The notes: generated by a model from the letters alone, not told the origin. 33,111 nt of DNA from Propionibacteriaceae bacterium UBA5174 (GCA_002413345.1 DHWU01000012.1:574-33684); one strand, 5' to 3'; shown: positions 16,130-24,183, numbered from the stretch's first letter. Numbers and translations: made by a program.

Positions 16130-17712
16130 CAGGCCTTACCTCCGGCCGTTGCCGCGCTCCGGCGCCTCGAATTGTGAAGCGGTGCCGAACTGGTTCCCAT
16201 ATGTTCAGGATCGAAACCGGAGAGCCGGTGGCCACCACCGTAGAACTTCGTCCGCCCCAGCAAGGTCATCAATGGCTTGGTAAACCAGAAGACCACAGCC
16301 AGGTCGATCAAGGTAGTCAAGCCGAGGGTGAACGCGAATCCTTGCACCGCGGCGGTCGACAGTGTGAACAGCACCACCGACGACAGCAATGAAACCGAGT
16401 CAGCGGCCACGATGGTCTTGCGAGATCTGACCCAACCAGTCTCGATCGCAGTGCGCAGACTTCGCCCCTCACGCGCTTCATCGCGTATTCGTTCGAAATA
16501 GATGATGAACGAGTCGGCAGTAACTCCGATTGCCACGATCGCTCCAGCGATGCCAGGCAAGCTCAGCGCAAACCCAATCGCTTGACCAAGCAGCGTCATC
16601 ATCGACCAAGCCAACGCGCCAGCGATCGCCAACGAGAGGGTCACAACGATCGACAGCCCGCGGTAATAAAGGATGCTGTAGGCGATGACCAAGCCCAGGC
16701 CGATCAACCCAGCGATGATGCCGGCCCGCAACTGGTCACTGCCCAGCGTCGGCGAGATGTTTTCCACGCTCATTTTGGATTTGTCGAACTTCACCGGCAG
16801 CTTGCCGAAGCTCAGCACATTGGCCAACTGGGTGGCGGTCTTCTGGGTGAAAGTGCTGCTGGTAATTGAGGCCTGGCCGGTGGTGATTGCTTCTGAGACG
16901 GACGGCGCAGAGACCACCTCGCCGTCCAATACGATCCCAAACTGATTTTCTGGGCTAGTTAGTTGCGAGATGGCGGTGGTCACCTGACCGAACTGCTGGC
17001 GGCCGGTGTCGCTGAAGCCCAGAGAGATCTGCCAGCTGACTGAGTTCTGCGGAATCTCAGCCACTGCACGGGTGACCTCGGTGCCCCTGATCAGCACCGG
17101 ACCCAGCAGGTACTTGTTCTGCTTGTCTTGATCGCAGGTGATCAGCGGCTCGGTGCTGACATCGGGAAAGGTGTCGCCGCATTGGTAGTTGGTGAAGTCG
17201 GTGGTGTCTTGGGTACTGGGCGTCCATTCCAGGAGCGTGGCCATAGTCGCAGAGTCGGCGGTGGTGCTGGCACCGGACGGGGCCGCGGTCGGACGGGGGC
17301 TGTCCACGGGTTGCGGTAGGCCGGGCGGTGTCGTGGTGGTCGAGACAGCTTCGGTCTTATAGACCTTGCGGAAGCTCAGCTCCGCGGTTTGCGAGACTCG
17401 GTCGACCAGTTCCTGCTCATTGACGTTTGGCATGGCAACCACGATCTGCCGATCACCGCGAGTGGAGATCTCAGATTCGCCCACTCCGAAGGAGTCCACG
17501 CGTTGCTGGATCACCTTCTTGGCCATCGCTAGGTTCTCCGCCGATACGTCACCGGTGGCGGTGAGGGTGATCTGCATGCCGCCACGCAGGTCTAGCCCGA
17601 GCTTCGGCGCCCACACATTGGCCACCGCCATAATGCTGAACAGCGCGGCGATCATCGCAAAGAGGATCACCAAGGTGCGCAGCGAATGAGTCTTGTGCTT
17701 GCTGGTTGCCAC
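16129..17712 (-). CDS. secD: Protein translocase subunit SecD
   Basis: A 527-residue, six-TM membrane protein, partner of SecF in late steps of Sec export. After TM1 comes LGLDLRGGMQITLT and the large external P1 domain. This carries a Thr/Pro/Ser-rich, low-complexity insertion (about residues 145-185) and two Cys (in NYQCGDTFPD and PLITCDQDK) that could pair outside the cell. The C-terminal TM bundle includes GVTADSFIIYFERIRDE, the proton-path region of the family, and SRKTIVAADSVSLLSS. The GTG at 17712 follows AAGG, and the gene lies 15 bases behind yajC. Length is within the family range for actinobacteria because of the P1 insertion. Confidence 0.97.
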   Translation of the reverse strand: MATSKHKTHSLRTLVILFAMIAALFSIMAVANVWAPKLGLDLRGGMQITLTATGDVSAENLAMAKKVIQQRVDSFGVGESEISTRGDRQIVVAMPNVNEQELVDRVSQTAELSFRKVYKTEAVSTTTTPPGLPQPVDSPRPTAAPSGASTTADSATMATLLEWTPSTQDTTDFTNYQCGDTFPDVSTEPLITCDQDKQNKYLLGPVLIRGTEVTRAVAEIPQNSVSWQISLGFSDTGRQQFGQVTTAISQLTSPENQFGIVLDGEVVSAPSVSEAITTGQASITSSTFTQKTATQLANVLSFGKLPVKFDKSKMSVENISPTLGSDQLRAGIIAGLIGLGLVIAYSILYYRGLSIVVTLSLAIAGALAWSMMTLLGQAIGFALSLPGIAGAIVAIGVTADSFIIYFERIRDEAREGRSLRTAIETGWVRSRKTIVAADSVSLLSSVVLFTLSTAAVQGFAFTLGLTTLIDLAVVFWFTKPLMTLLGRTKFYGGGHRLSGFDPEHMGTSSAPLHNSRRRSAATAGGKA

Positions 17713-17727
17713 GGTTGCCTTACTGGA

Positions 17728-18114
17728 TCACTTGGTCGGATCTGCCGGGGCTGCCGTGGGGTCTTCACTCACTGCCGCATCCTCGGTTGGTTCGTCATCG
17801 ACTTCGTCGATTTCGTCAGTGTCGCTGAGGTCGTCGTCGTACTCGAACTCATCCTCGACTGGCTGGGTGCTGAGCGCAGCTTTGACCACGGTCATCTCCA
17901 CACCTGGAGAGATCTCAAGAACCGCCTGCTTCTCGCCAAGGTGCTGGACTGTGCCGATGATTCCCGACACAGTCATCACGCGGTCTCCGGGCTTAAGCGA
18001 CTCCATCAGGTTGTGTTGCTCTTTGGCTCGCTTCTGCTGGGGGCGAATCAGCATCAGGTAGAACAAAGCGAGGACTCCAAGAAGCAACATGATCGTCGTC
18101 GGGTCGAACTGCAT
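17728..18114 (-). CDS. yajC: YajC, SecDF-associated membrane protein
   Basis: A 128-residue protein with one N-terminal membrane helix (about residues 8-23), the family motif IRPQQKRAKEQ just after it, and the conserved LKPGDRVMTVSGIIGTV domain. The last 40 residues are very acidic (Asp/Glu-rich) and end in Ala/Pro. YajC binds the SecDF complex in the membrane. AGGAA eight bases before the ATG at 18114 supports the start. It is the first gene of the chain running through secD, secF, apt, the K+ channel and rel, and has its own promoter upstream. Confidence 0.95.
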   Translation of the reverse strand: MQFDPTTIMLLLGVLALFYLMLIRPQQKRAKEQHNLMESLKPGDRVMTVSGIIGTVQHLGEKQAVLEISPGVEMTVVKAALSTQPVEDEFEYDDDLSDTDEIDEVDDEPTEDAAVSEDPTAAPADPTK

Positions 18115-18166
18115 CTGAAAGATTCCTATCGCTCACGGCTGCTGGGCAAAGTGTCACCGACCCAAG

Positions 18167-18194
18167 AGCCTAGCGCCGAAGCCTGGCAAACCAA
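18167..18194 (-). promoter_or_regulatory. Promoter for the yajC-secD-secF-apt-channel-rel chain
   Basis: Minus-strand TTGGTT (18189-18194), 16-base spacer, TAGGCT (18167-18172). The expected start near 18160 gives a leader of about 45 nt before yajC. It lies in the 123-base gap behind ruvB, the only sizeable gap upstream of this gene chain. Confidence 0.5.
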
Positions 18195-18237
18195 CATTCG
18201 ACCACACAGGTTTCGCCGTTCACTGGCCCAGACCGGA

Positions 18238-19269
18238 CTAATACCCCAACGAGGGCGCTGACTTCGGCGGACGCAGCCCTAAGTGCTCCCAGGCCCGAGG
18301 CGTTGCCACCCGACCACGCGGGGTACGCATCAAGAACCCTTCCCGCACCAAAAATGGTTCGGCAACTTCTTCGATAGTTTCGGCCTCTTCGGCCACAGCC
18401 AAGGCCAATGTGCCTACTCCTACTGGACCGCCACCAAAGGAACGGCACAGAGCATCCAACACTGCCCGGTCGAGCCGGTCCAAGCCGAGCGGATCAACCT
18501 CATACAGTTCCAAGGCGGCCTCGGCGACTTCACAGGTGAGCTGGCCATCGGCACGCACCAGCGCATAGTCCCGCACCCGGCGCAGCAATCGGTTAGCTAT
18601 TCGGGGCGTACCACGAGAACGAGATGCGATTTCGGCACCAGCCCGGGCGTCCAACCCAATTCCCAACAGCGATGCCGATCTGGCTAGCAGTCGTTCTAAG
18701 TCGGCGGTGGCGTAATAATCCAGTTGGGCGGTGAACCCGAAACGATCCCGCAACGGGCCGGGCAGCAGCCCCGAACGGGTGGTCGCCCCAACGAGGGTGA
18801 ATCGCGGAATCTCCAGCGGGATCGCGGTGGCGCCAGGGCCCTTACCGACCACCACGTCAACCCGAAAGTCCTCCATGGCGAGGTAAAGCATCTCCGCAGC
18901 TGGCCGCGACATTCGGTGGATCTCGTCGAGGAAGAACACTTCCCCCTCGGTCAGCCCAGACAGGATCGCGGCGAGGTCGCCAGCATGCTGGATTGCTGGC
19001 CCAGAGGAAATCCGAATCGGTGCGGCCATCTCTGCGGCGATAATCATCGCCAAAGTGGTCTTACCCAAACCAGGAGGGCCCGAGAGCAACACGTGGTCGG
19101 CCACGGTTCCTCGATGCCGTGCGGCCGCTAACACCAGCCCCAGTTGGTCACTGACTCGCTGTTGACCACGAAATTCTGCCAAAGTCTGCGGACGCAACGC
19201 TGACTCAGCCGCCTGTTCGTCGGTTTGGGCGTACGGATTTAGCGGATCGGGATCTGCTTGGCTTGCCAC
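18238..19269 (-). CDS. ruvB: Holliday junction branch migration ATPase RuvB
   Basis: A 343-residue AAA+ motor that drives branch migration with RuvA. Walker A GPPGLGKTT is at about 64-72, Walker B FFLDEIHR at about 112-119, sensor 1 LVGATTRSG follows, and the arginine-finger region GPLRDRFG follows that. The C-terminal winged helix ends in EPFLVREGFLMRTPRGR, which binds DNA. The GTG at 19269 starts five bases after the ruvA stop. Third gene of ruvC-ruvA-ruvB, under the LexA box upstream of ruvC. Confidence 0.97.
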   Translation of the reverse strand: MASQADPDPLNPYAQTDEQAAESALRPQTLAEFRGQQRVSDQLGLVLAAARHRGTVADHVLLSGPPGLGKTTLAMIIAAEMAAPIRISSGPAIQHAGDLAAILSGLTEGEVFFLDEIHRMSRPAAEMLYLAMEDFRVDVVVGKGPGATAIPLEIPRFTLVGATTRSGLLPGPLRDRFGFTAQLDYYATADLERLLARSASLLGIGLDARAGAEIASRSRGTPRIANRLLRRVRDYALVRADGQLTCEVAEAALELYEVDPLGLDRLDRAVLDALCRSFGGGPVGVGTLALAVAEEAETIEEVAEPFLVREGFLMRTPRGRVATPRAWEHLGLRPPKSAPSLGY

Positions 19270-19274
19270 GTCGG

Positions 19275-19880
19275 CTACTTTGCCAGGCTACGAAGGGCGG
19301 TGCGTAGTAGAACCGCCACGCTAATTGCGGGGTCAGCCTCAACCAGATCACTGACTCGGTCACAGGCGGCCTCGGCATCTTTGGCTGAATACCCCAAGCT
19401 TTCCAGTCCCCCAGCGACCTGATCGCGCCATAGCGTTGCGGCTGTCGGTGTTGTCATCAGGCTCTGTGCCGACCCGGCCAACGCGCCCACCTTGTCTTTG
19501 AGTTCGAGAACCAATTTGGCCGCGCCTTTGGGGCCGATTCCGGGCACTCGGGTGATGGCCGCTGTGTTGCCACTGAGCACGGCGGAGGCGAACTCCTCGA
19601 CCCCGAAGACCGCGACAATGGCTTGGGCGATCCGGGGCCCAATCCCCGAGGCGGTCTGCACTAACTCAAAGCAGTCCCGCTCGGCTGCGGTTTCGAAGCC
19701 ATACAGGGTTAAGGAGTCCTCACGCACCACCAAGCAGGTGTGCAGGCTGACCTGCTCCCCCACTCGCACTGCGCTGACGGAGTTTGGAGTGCAGAGCACC
19801 CGTAATCCCATCCCGGATAAATCCACCACCAGCCAGCTGACGCCGAGGGACAACACTTTGCCGGTGAGCTGAGCGATCAT
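19275..19880 (-). CDS. ruvA: Holliday junction DNA-binding protein RuvA
   Basis: A 201-residue protein that forms the tetrameric platform holding the Holliday junction open. It begins with the family sequence MIAQLTGKV, with an OB-fold (about 1-62), two helix-hairpin-helix motifs (ASGIGPRIAQAIV and VPGIGPKGAAKLV) in domain II, and a C-terminal domain (about 150-201, GGLESLGYSAKDAE) that binds RuvB. The frame is open for 22 codons further upstream inside ruvC, but the ATG at 19880 is the family start and overlaps the ruvC stop by four bases (ATGA). Confidence 0.97.
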   Translation of the reverse strand: MIAQLTGKVLSLGVSWLVVDLSGMGLRVLCTPNSVSAVRVGEQVSLHTCLVVREDSLTLYGFETAAERDCFELVQTASGIGPRIAQAIVAVFGVEEFASAVLSGNTAAITRVPGIGPKGAAKLVLELKDKVGALAGSAQSLMTTPTAATLWRDQVAGGLESLGYSAKDAEAACDRVSDLVEADPAISVAVLLRTALRSLAK

Positions 19881-20404
19881 GCGCTGGCCTTCTGATTCTG
19901 TTTCGCTACTGCTTGGGCTATCCGATCGCTCGCGGCCCCACGCCAAAGGTGGCAGATGGCCAGGGCTACGGCGTCGGCGGCATCAGCAGGTTTGGGCGCA
20001 GCGTCGAGTTTCAACAGCCGGGCAACCATCTTTCCGACCTGGGCTTTATCGGCGCGCCCGGATCCGGTGATAGCAGCCTTTACCTCGGTTGGCGTGTGGG
20101 TGTAGACCGGCAGTCCAGCTTTCGCGGCCGCCAACATGGCCAACCCAGCCGCCTGCGCAGTGCCGATCACCGAGAGCACGTTGTGCTCGGCGAAAACCCG
20201 CTCTACGGCAACGACATCAGGCCGGTGCTCGCTCACCCACTCAGTAAGCCCAGCATCGATGCGCAGCAGTCGTTGCGAAAGCTCCAAATCCGGCGACGTG
20301 GTGATCACCCCGACAGCCACCAGGACCGGTGGTCGGCCCGGCTGACCGTCCACCACCCCGACCCCGCAGCGAGTCAGGCCGGGGTCAACTCCGAGTACGC
20401 GCAT
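19877..20404 (-). CDS. ruvC: Crossover junction endodeoxyribonuclease RuvC
   Basis: A 175-residue RNase H-fold resolvase that cuts Holliday junctions. Catalytic acidic residues are visible in MRVLGVDPGLTRCG (Asp7), VAVERVFAEHN (Glu) and the C-terminal PADAADAVALAICH (Asp pair). GGAAGG seven bases before the ATG supports the start. First gene of ruvC-ruvA-ruvB. A LexA-type palindrome lies between 12 and 27 bases upstream of the start, overlapping the predicted transcription start, so the operon should be induced by DNA damage. Confidence 0.97.
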   Translation of the reverse strand: MRVLGVDPGLTRCGVGVVDGQPGRPPVLVAVGVITTSPDLELSQRLLRIDAGLTEWVSEHRPDVVAVERVFAEHNVLSVIGTAQAAGLAMLAAAKAGLPVYTHTPTEVKAAITGSGRADKAQVGKMVARLLKLDAAPKPADAADAVALAICHLWRGAASDRIAQAVAKQNQKASA

Positions 20405-20415
20405 GCCGCCACCTT

Positions 20416-20431
20416 CCGAACAGATGTTCGG
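20416..20431. promoter_or_regulatory. LexA (SOS) box upstream of ruvC
   Basis: CCGAACAGATGTTCGG is a perfect 16-base dyad of the actinobacterial/Gram-positive SOS type (CGAAC-N4-GTTCG). On the minus strand a TAATAT -10 box (20432-20437) lies just before it, so the expected start site falls within the box and LexA would block initiation. Confidence 0.85.
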
Positions 20432-20477
20432 ATATTAACCTCGCCGCCAGCGTCGTTACCGGGTGCCACGCCGGAAG

Positions 20478-21245
20478 CTACTCACCCAGTTGCTGACCGA
20501 TTTCATCTGGCACATCTTCATTGGTGTAGACGTTTTGCACGTCATCGAGGTCTTCAATCACATCCAGCAGCTTGAACAGCTTCTCCGCAGCATCAACGGT
20601 GTCCACCGCCTGGGTGTACTGGGCCACGAACTGCACCTCGGCCGATTCGTAGTCCAGACCGGCCGCTTGCACAGCCTTTCGGACGTCGACGACCACGCTC
20701 GGGTCGGAAATCACTTTGAAGGTGTCGCCCTCGTCGAGCACATCTTCGGGGTCAGCATCCAAAGTGGCTTCGAGAAGGTCGTCCTCACTGAGTAGCCGAC
20801 CGCCCTGGTTTTTGGCCAGTTCGACCACGCCCTTGCGATCAAAGATCCGCGAGACCGAGCCGACGTCTGCCAAGGTGCCACCGTTGCGAGTGACGGCGAC
20901 CTTCACATCGGCGGCCGAGCGGTTGCGGTTGTCGGTGAGGCATTCAATCAGAATCGCCACCCCGGCCGGGCCGTAGGCCTCGTAGGTGATTTCGATGTAG
21001 TCGACCGACTCCCCGCCCAGTCCCCCGCCGCGCTTGACTGCGCGTTCGATGTTGTCGACCGGCACCGAATTCTTGCGGGCCTTTTGAATCGCGTCATACA
21101 GAGTCGGGTTGCCGCCAGGGTCGGCACCACCGGTGCGGGCAGCTACTTCGATGTTCTTGATCAGCTTGGCAAACAGCTTGCCGCGCTTGGCATCGATGAC
21201 TGCCTTCTTGTGTTTAGTGGTCGCCCACTTGGAGTGCCCGCTCAT
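20478..21245 (-). CDS. yebC: YebC/PmpR (TACO1) family protein
   Basis: A 255-residue protein that opens with the family signature MSGHSKWATTKHKKAVIDAK and continues with KLIKNIEVAAR, AYGPAGVAILIECLTDNRNR and GGTLADVGSVSRIFDRKG. Members have been described as transcriptional regulators and, more recently, as helpers of ribosomes at difficult (for example proline-rich) sequences; which applies here is not decided by sequence. The frame is open far upstream of the start, but the ATG at 21245 with GGGGAG just before it is the family start. It lies upstream of ruvC on the same strand, a common arrangement, with 73 bases between them that hold the ruvC promoter. Confidence 0.96.
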   Translation of the reverse strand: MSGHSKWATTKHKKAVIDAKRGKLFAKLIKNIEVAARTGGADPGGNPTLYDAIQKARKNSVPVDNIERAVKRGGGLGGESVDYIEITYEAYGPAGVAILIECLTDNRNRSAADVKVAVTRNGGTLADVGSVSRIFDRKGVVELAKNQGGRLLSEDDLLEATLDADPEDVLDEGDTFKVISDPSVVVDVRKAVQAAGLDYESAEVQFVAQYTQAVDTVDAAEKLFKLLDVIEDLDDVQNVYTNEDVPDEIGQQLGE

Positions 21246-21275
21246 GTACTCCCCGTCCGTCTTCGGTTGGCGGTT

Positions 21276-21305
21276 TTGCGCGGCCCAGTCTAGGCCACCT
21301 AACCT
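21276..21305 (+). promoter_or_regulatory. Promoter giving a leaderless lipoate ligase message
   Basis: TTGCGC (21276-21281), 18-base spacer, TAACCT (21300-21305), then seven bases to the ATG at 21313. There is no Shine-Dalgarno in the seven bases, so the message probably begins at or next to the start codon. Confidence 0.5.
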
Positions 21306-21312
21306 GACCGAC

Positions 21313-22401
21313 ATGAGCGAGACCCGACATGGCGAGTACAAAGTTCCCGGCGGCAAGCTGGTCGCCGTCGATTTCATCGTCGACGACCAACGGTTGGCCC
21401 AGGTTCGGGTGAGTGGTGACTTCTTTTTGGATCCCGACGAGGCCCTATTGGTGATTGACGGCGCGCTGGAAGGGCTGAGTGTCGAGACCCCTGCGTCGCA
21501 GATCGCCAGCCGGATCGAAGTTGCACTGTCCAAAGCCGAACAGGACCAGACGCTGTCCGCGCCGGTATCCATGGCTGGCTTTGACGCTCAAGCCATCGCA
21601 ATGGCAGTGCGGCGTGCGATTGGACACTCCACTGCCTGGGCCGATCACACCTTCACCTATCTGGATCCTGGGCCGCTGGATCCAACTATGCATGCGGCCT
21701 TGGACGAAGTGCTCGGGCGTGAATTGGCAGCTGGCCGACGAGGACCCACCCTTCGCTTTTGGGAGTGGGAAAACCCTGCAGTGGTGATCGGTTCGTTCCA
21801 GTCGCTGCGCAACGAGGTAGATGCCGAAGCGGCCCAGCAGTTCGGCGTCCAAGTGGTGCGTCGAATCTCTGGTGGCGGGGCGATGTTCATGGAGGCTGGC
21901 AACTGCATCACTTTCTCCTTGGTGGTGCCGCAGAGTCTGGTGGACGGAATGAGCTATGAGGCCTCTTATGCCTTTCTTGACCAGTGGGTGCTCACCGCTT
22001 TGTCCGAAGTGGGGGTTGAAGCGCGTTATGCCGGGCTCAACGACATTGCTTCACCGGCCGGCAAACTGGCTGGCGCGGCTCAGAAACGCTTCGCGGGTGG
22101 AGCAGTACTGCATCACGTGACGATGGCCTACGACATCGATGCGGACAAGATGCTGCAGGTCTTGCGCATTGGCCGAGAGAAGCTTTCTGACAAGGGAACT
22201 AAGAGCGCCAACAAGCGGGTTGATCCGGTTCGCTCGCAGACCCAACTAGCACGCGGAGCAGTGATGGCCTCATTCTTGGCCACCTTCCGCGGACTCTATG
22301 ACGTTGCCGATGGGGCACTCACTGAAGCTGAGCTGAGCGAGGCGAAAGAGCTAGTAGCAACCAAGTTCGGAAACTCCGAGTGGACTAACCGAGTGCCCTG
22401 A
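21313..22401 (+). CDS. Lipoate-protein ligase A family protein with N-terminal accessory domain
   Basis: A 362-residue protein. Residues about 7-85 (HGEYKVPGGKLVAVDF, then VRVSGDFF and LDPDEALLVIDGALEGL) look like the LplA accessory domain, Lip_prot_lig_C. In E. coli that domain is at the C-terminus. Residues about 115-340 form the BPL/LplA/LipB catalytic domain, with the nucleotide-binding RRISGGGAMF (183-192) and the lipoyl/adenylate lysine in KLAGAAQKR (Lys251). It should attach lipoate or octanoate to E2 and GcvH proteins in the cytoplasm, though relatives can be octanoyl transferases. The ATG at 21313 is behind a -10 box with no ribosome site. Divergent from yebC; its stop lies 29 bases from that of the convergent DUF3592-like gene. 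Confidence 0.9.
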   Translation: MSETRHGEYKVPGGKLVAVDFIVDDQRLAQVRVSGDFFLDPDEALLVIDGALEGLSVETPASQIASRIEVALSKAEQDQTLSAPVSMAGFDAQAIAMAVRRAIGHSTAWADHTFTYLDPGPLDPTMHAALDEVLGRELAAGRRGPTLRFWEWENPAVVIGSFQSLRNEVDAEAAQQFGVQVVRRISGGGAMFMEAGNCITFSLVVPQSLVDGMSYEASYAFLDQWVLTALSEVGVEARYAGLNDIASPAGKLAGAAQKRFAGGAVLHHVTMAYDIDADKMLQVLRIGREKLSDKGTKSANKRVDPVRSQTQLARGAVMASFLATFRGLYDVADGALTEAELSEAKELVATKFGNSEWTNRVP

Positions 22402-22430
22402 GCTTGGTTCCCGGGCGAGACCCTGATGGC

Positions 22431-23051
22431 CTACTGCCGAGGCAGCTGTGGCCACTCCGAATTGGCACCGTCAGGCCACGGCTCAGGTTGGAGATCATCA
22501 GGCTCGGCGTCATCCGAGTCGGCTCCAGCCGCGCCATGACGAGCCTGGCCGAACCGGCGTGGGCGGGACTTTCCGACAAATACAAGCAGCCAGATGCCGA
22601 TCACCCCGAAGATCGTCGCGATTCCCAAAAAGACCACCACGAACCGAAAGGTGAACCAGCGATCACTTGCCATCGAAGCTTCGTTGGGGTTTGCCGGATT
22701 GAAACAGACCTGTACTGCTTCGCCCTGGTCAAGAATGCAGTTGGTGTTCGAACCGACAGCAGAGATGTTTTGGTAGGTCTGCCCGTTGACTTCAAATCGG
22801 TACTTCACCGTGCAAGCGACACTGGCTTCATGATTCCTGGTGGAAGTTGTTGTTGTTGAGAGCAGTTTCACCACCACCCCCTCGGTAGTGGCACTCTGTC
22901 GCATCGCAGAGCTCACCGAAGGCAGACCGAGCATCAATGTCGCAACTGCTGCAATCACACTCACACCGGTGAATATTCTCCCAACCAGGCGAGTCACAGT
23001 GACGCCACTGCTGGAGTCAAGCCCAGCGTTGTCCGAGCTTCTAAAAGCCAT
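22431..23051 (-). CDS. DUF3592-like membrane protein, copy 1
   Basis: A 206-residue protein with two membrane segments (about residues 22-43 and 134-155) flanking an external beta-rich domain. It has the DUF3592 pattern VKYRFEVNGQTYQN, GEAVQVCFNPANPNEASMAS. The cytoplasmic tail is acidic and Pro-rich and ends in SEWPQLPRQ. It is a paralog of the next gene: the NGQTYQN and FNPANPxEA blocks are identical or nearly so, and both share a Cys before VKYRF/VKFKF and another before the LDxG motif, which may form a disulfide. Function is unknown. The ATG at 23051 has only a distant AAAGG; earlier in-frame starts would add 27 residues of poor quality. Confidence 0.85.
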   Translation of the reverse strand: MAFRSSDNAGLDSSSGVTVTRLVGRIFTGVSVIAAVATLMLGLPSVSSAMRQSATTEGVVVKLLSTTTTSTRNHEASVACTVKYRFEVNGQTYQNISAVGSNTNCILDQGEAVQVCFNPANPNEASMASDRWFTFRFVVVFLGIATIFGVIGIWLLVFVGKSRPRRFGQARHGAAGADSDDAEPDDLQPEPWPDGANSEWPQLPRQ

Positions 23052-23159
23052 CGAGATCGTCGCCTTTCCCACCAAGCTGCGCGTCGGATACGAAACTACT
23101 CGTTTCGCCAAAGAACTGGTTAACCAGCACAATGAGCCCGCCGCAAAAAGGCTGCGGCA

Positions 23160-23792
23160 TCACTGCGGCAGCGGCGGCCACCCAGGATCGCCCGACCCTG
23201 GCCAGTCTTGGCGCGTGTTTGAGTACGGGGCTTGGCCGGATTCGCCCAGCGGCCCAGTCGGCGCGCCTGGGTCGTATGAAGAGGTCTTCGCCCGGCGCGC
23301 CAGCGAAAGCAGGACCGCTCCGACACCCAGCAATATCAGGCTGATCAGCAAAAAGACGCCCGGCAGTATCCAGCCCAAATACTTTTCGCTGGCCAGCGCC
23401 GCTTCGCTGGGATTGGCCGGATTGAAGGCCACCGCAACCGTGCCGCCTTCGTCTAGATAGCAGTTTTCCGAGGAACTGCCGGTGGTGGTGTTTTGGTAAG
23501 TCTGTCCGTTGGCGTCGAACTTGAACTTCACCTTGCAAGTGATGCCCGCGCTGGTCGTGGTATGGCGTCGGGTTGATCTGGTTGACGGCGAATCCCCCAC
23601 CAACACGCTGGTTACCACCCCATTGGCGGTACCGGTTTCACGCAAAGTGGAATTTGCAGCTGGCAGCCCGAACAGCAGGCACAGCACCACACCAATCACA
23701 CCCACACCGACTAATGCTCCGCCAGCTAACCAGAACCCAAGCTTGGAGTCTGATCCGCTTCGCGTTGAGCTACTCCCAATGAACGTCCGCAC
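23160..23792 (-). CDS. DUF3592-like membrane protein, copy 2
   Basis: A 210-residue paralog of the downstream gene. TM1 is at about 19-43, followed by the external domain with VKFKFDANGQTYQN, a Cys pair (GITCK and SENCYLDEG) and the block VAVAFNPANPSEAALAS, then TM2 at about 143-165, and a cytoplasmic Pro/Gly-rich tail ending GSGDPGWPPLPQ. GGAGG nine bases before the GTG at 23792 supports the start. Function is unknown; DUF3592 domains often occur as extracytoplasmic sensors or structural modules, but no partner domain is visible. Likely a tandem duplication with copy 1. Confidence 0.88.
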   Translation of the reverse strand: MRTFIGSSSTRSGSDSKLGFWLAGGALVGVGVIGVVLCLLFGLPAANSTLRETGTANGVVTSVLVGDSPSTRSTRRHTTTSAGITCKVKFKFDANGQTYQNTTTGSSSENCYLDEGGTVAVAFNPANPSEAALASEKYLGWILPGVFLLISLILLGVGAVLLSLARRAKTSSYDPGAPTGPLGESGQAPYSNTRQDWPGSGDPGWPPLPQ

Positions 23793-23882
23793 AATCAGTT
23801 ACCTCCGAGTCATTTTGCCCTCGGCCAACCTACCCGCACTGAAGCCTTAAACGCACAATTCGCCAAAGCAGGCCTTGCGGCA

Positions 23883-24107
23883 TTATTGGGCCAGTTGCAG
23901 CCACCCAGAATCGCCGGTACCAGGCGGGGTTTCTGGCTTTATCTGTCCAACACCCACTCCCAGAAACACTGTGGCAAGCACCAAATATCCAACTAGCGCA
24001 CGTAGGACGAAACCGCCATCGCTTGATAGCGATGTTTCGCCTGGGATAGCGGAATCAGCGACGCCGCGATCGCGAGCACCGCCGCCGCCGCCGCCAAGGA
24101 TCTTCAT
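23883..24107 (-). CDS. Small membrane protein of 74 residues with a Trp-containing tail
   Basis: Not assigned to a family. It begins MKIL followed by six glycines encoded by a GGC run, then a polar stretch, one membrane helix (about residues 33-55) and a tail ending GTGDSGWLQLAQ. The tail resembles GSGDPGWPPLPQ at the end of DUF3592-like copy 2 (7 of 12 positions), so this could be a shrunken paralog or a separate small protein with the same tail. An in-frame stop just before the ATG fixes this as the first start. The ribosome site is weak (GAGG far upstream). It lies between two membrane protein genes on the same strand, which supports its being real. Confidence 0.6.
   Translation of the reverse strand: MKILGGGGGGARDRGVADSAIPGETSLSSDGGFVLRALVGYLVLATVFLGVGVGQIKPETPPGTGDSGWLQLAQ
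24079..24095. repeat. (CCG)5 trinucleotide run
   Basis: Five consecutive CCG units plus CC. On the minus strand this encodes the six-glycine run at the N-terminus of the 74-residue membrane protein. Slippage by one unit would stay in frame. Confidence 0.85.
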
Positions 24108-24154
24108 GGCTCACAAAGACCGCCTCGACCAGGCGTCGTCCGAATTCCCGCACG

Positions 24155-24175
24155 CCTGACTGTTACCTAGTCAGG
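24155..24175. other. Short hairpin behind the 252-residue membrane protein gene
   Basis: CCTGACT and AGTCAGG form a perfect 7-base stem with a 7-base loop, nine bases past the stop of the 252-residue protein gene on the minus strand. No T-run follows on either side, so it is at best a weak or factor-aided terminator, or a message-processing site. Confidence 0.35.
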
Positions 24176-24183
24176 GCGAACAC

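Noticed and set aside
24155..24175. Hairpin as a rho-independent terminator
   Set aside because: Stem of only seven pairs and no T-run on either strand. Kept as a structural feature, not as a terminator call.
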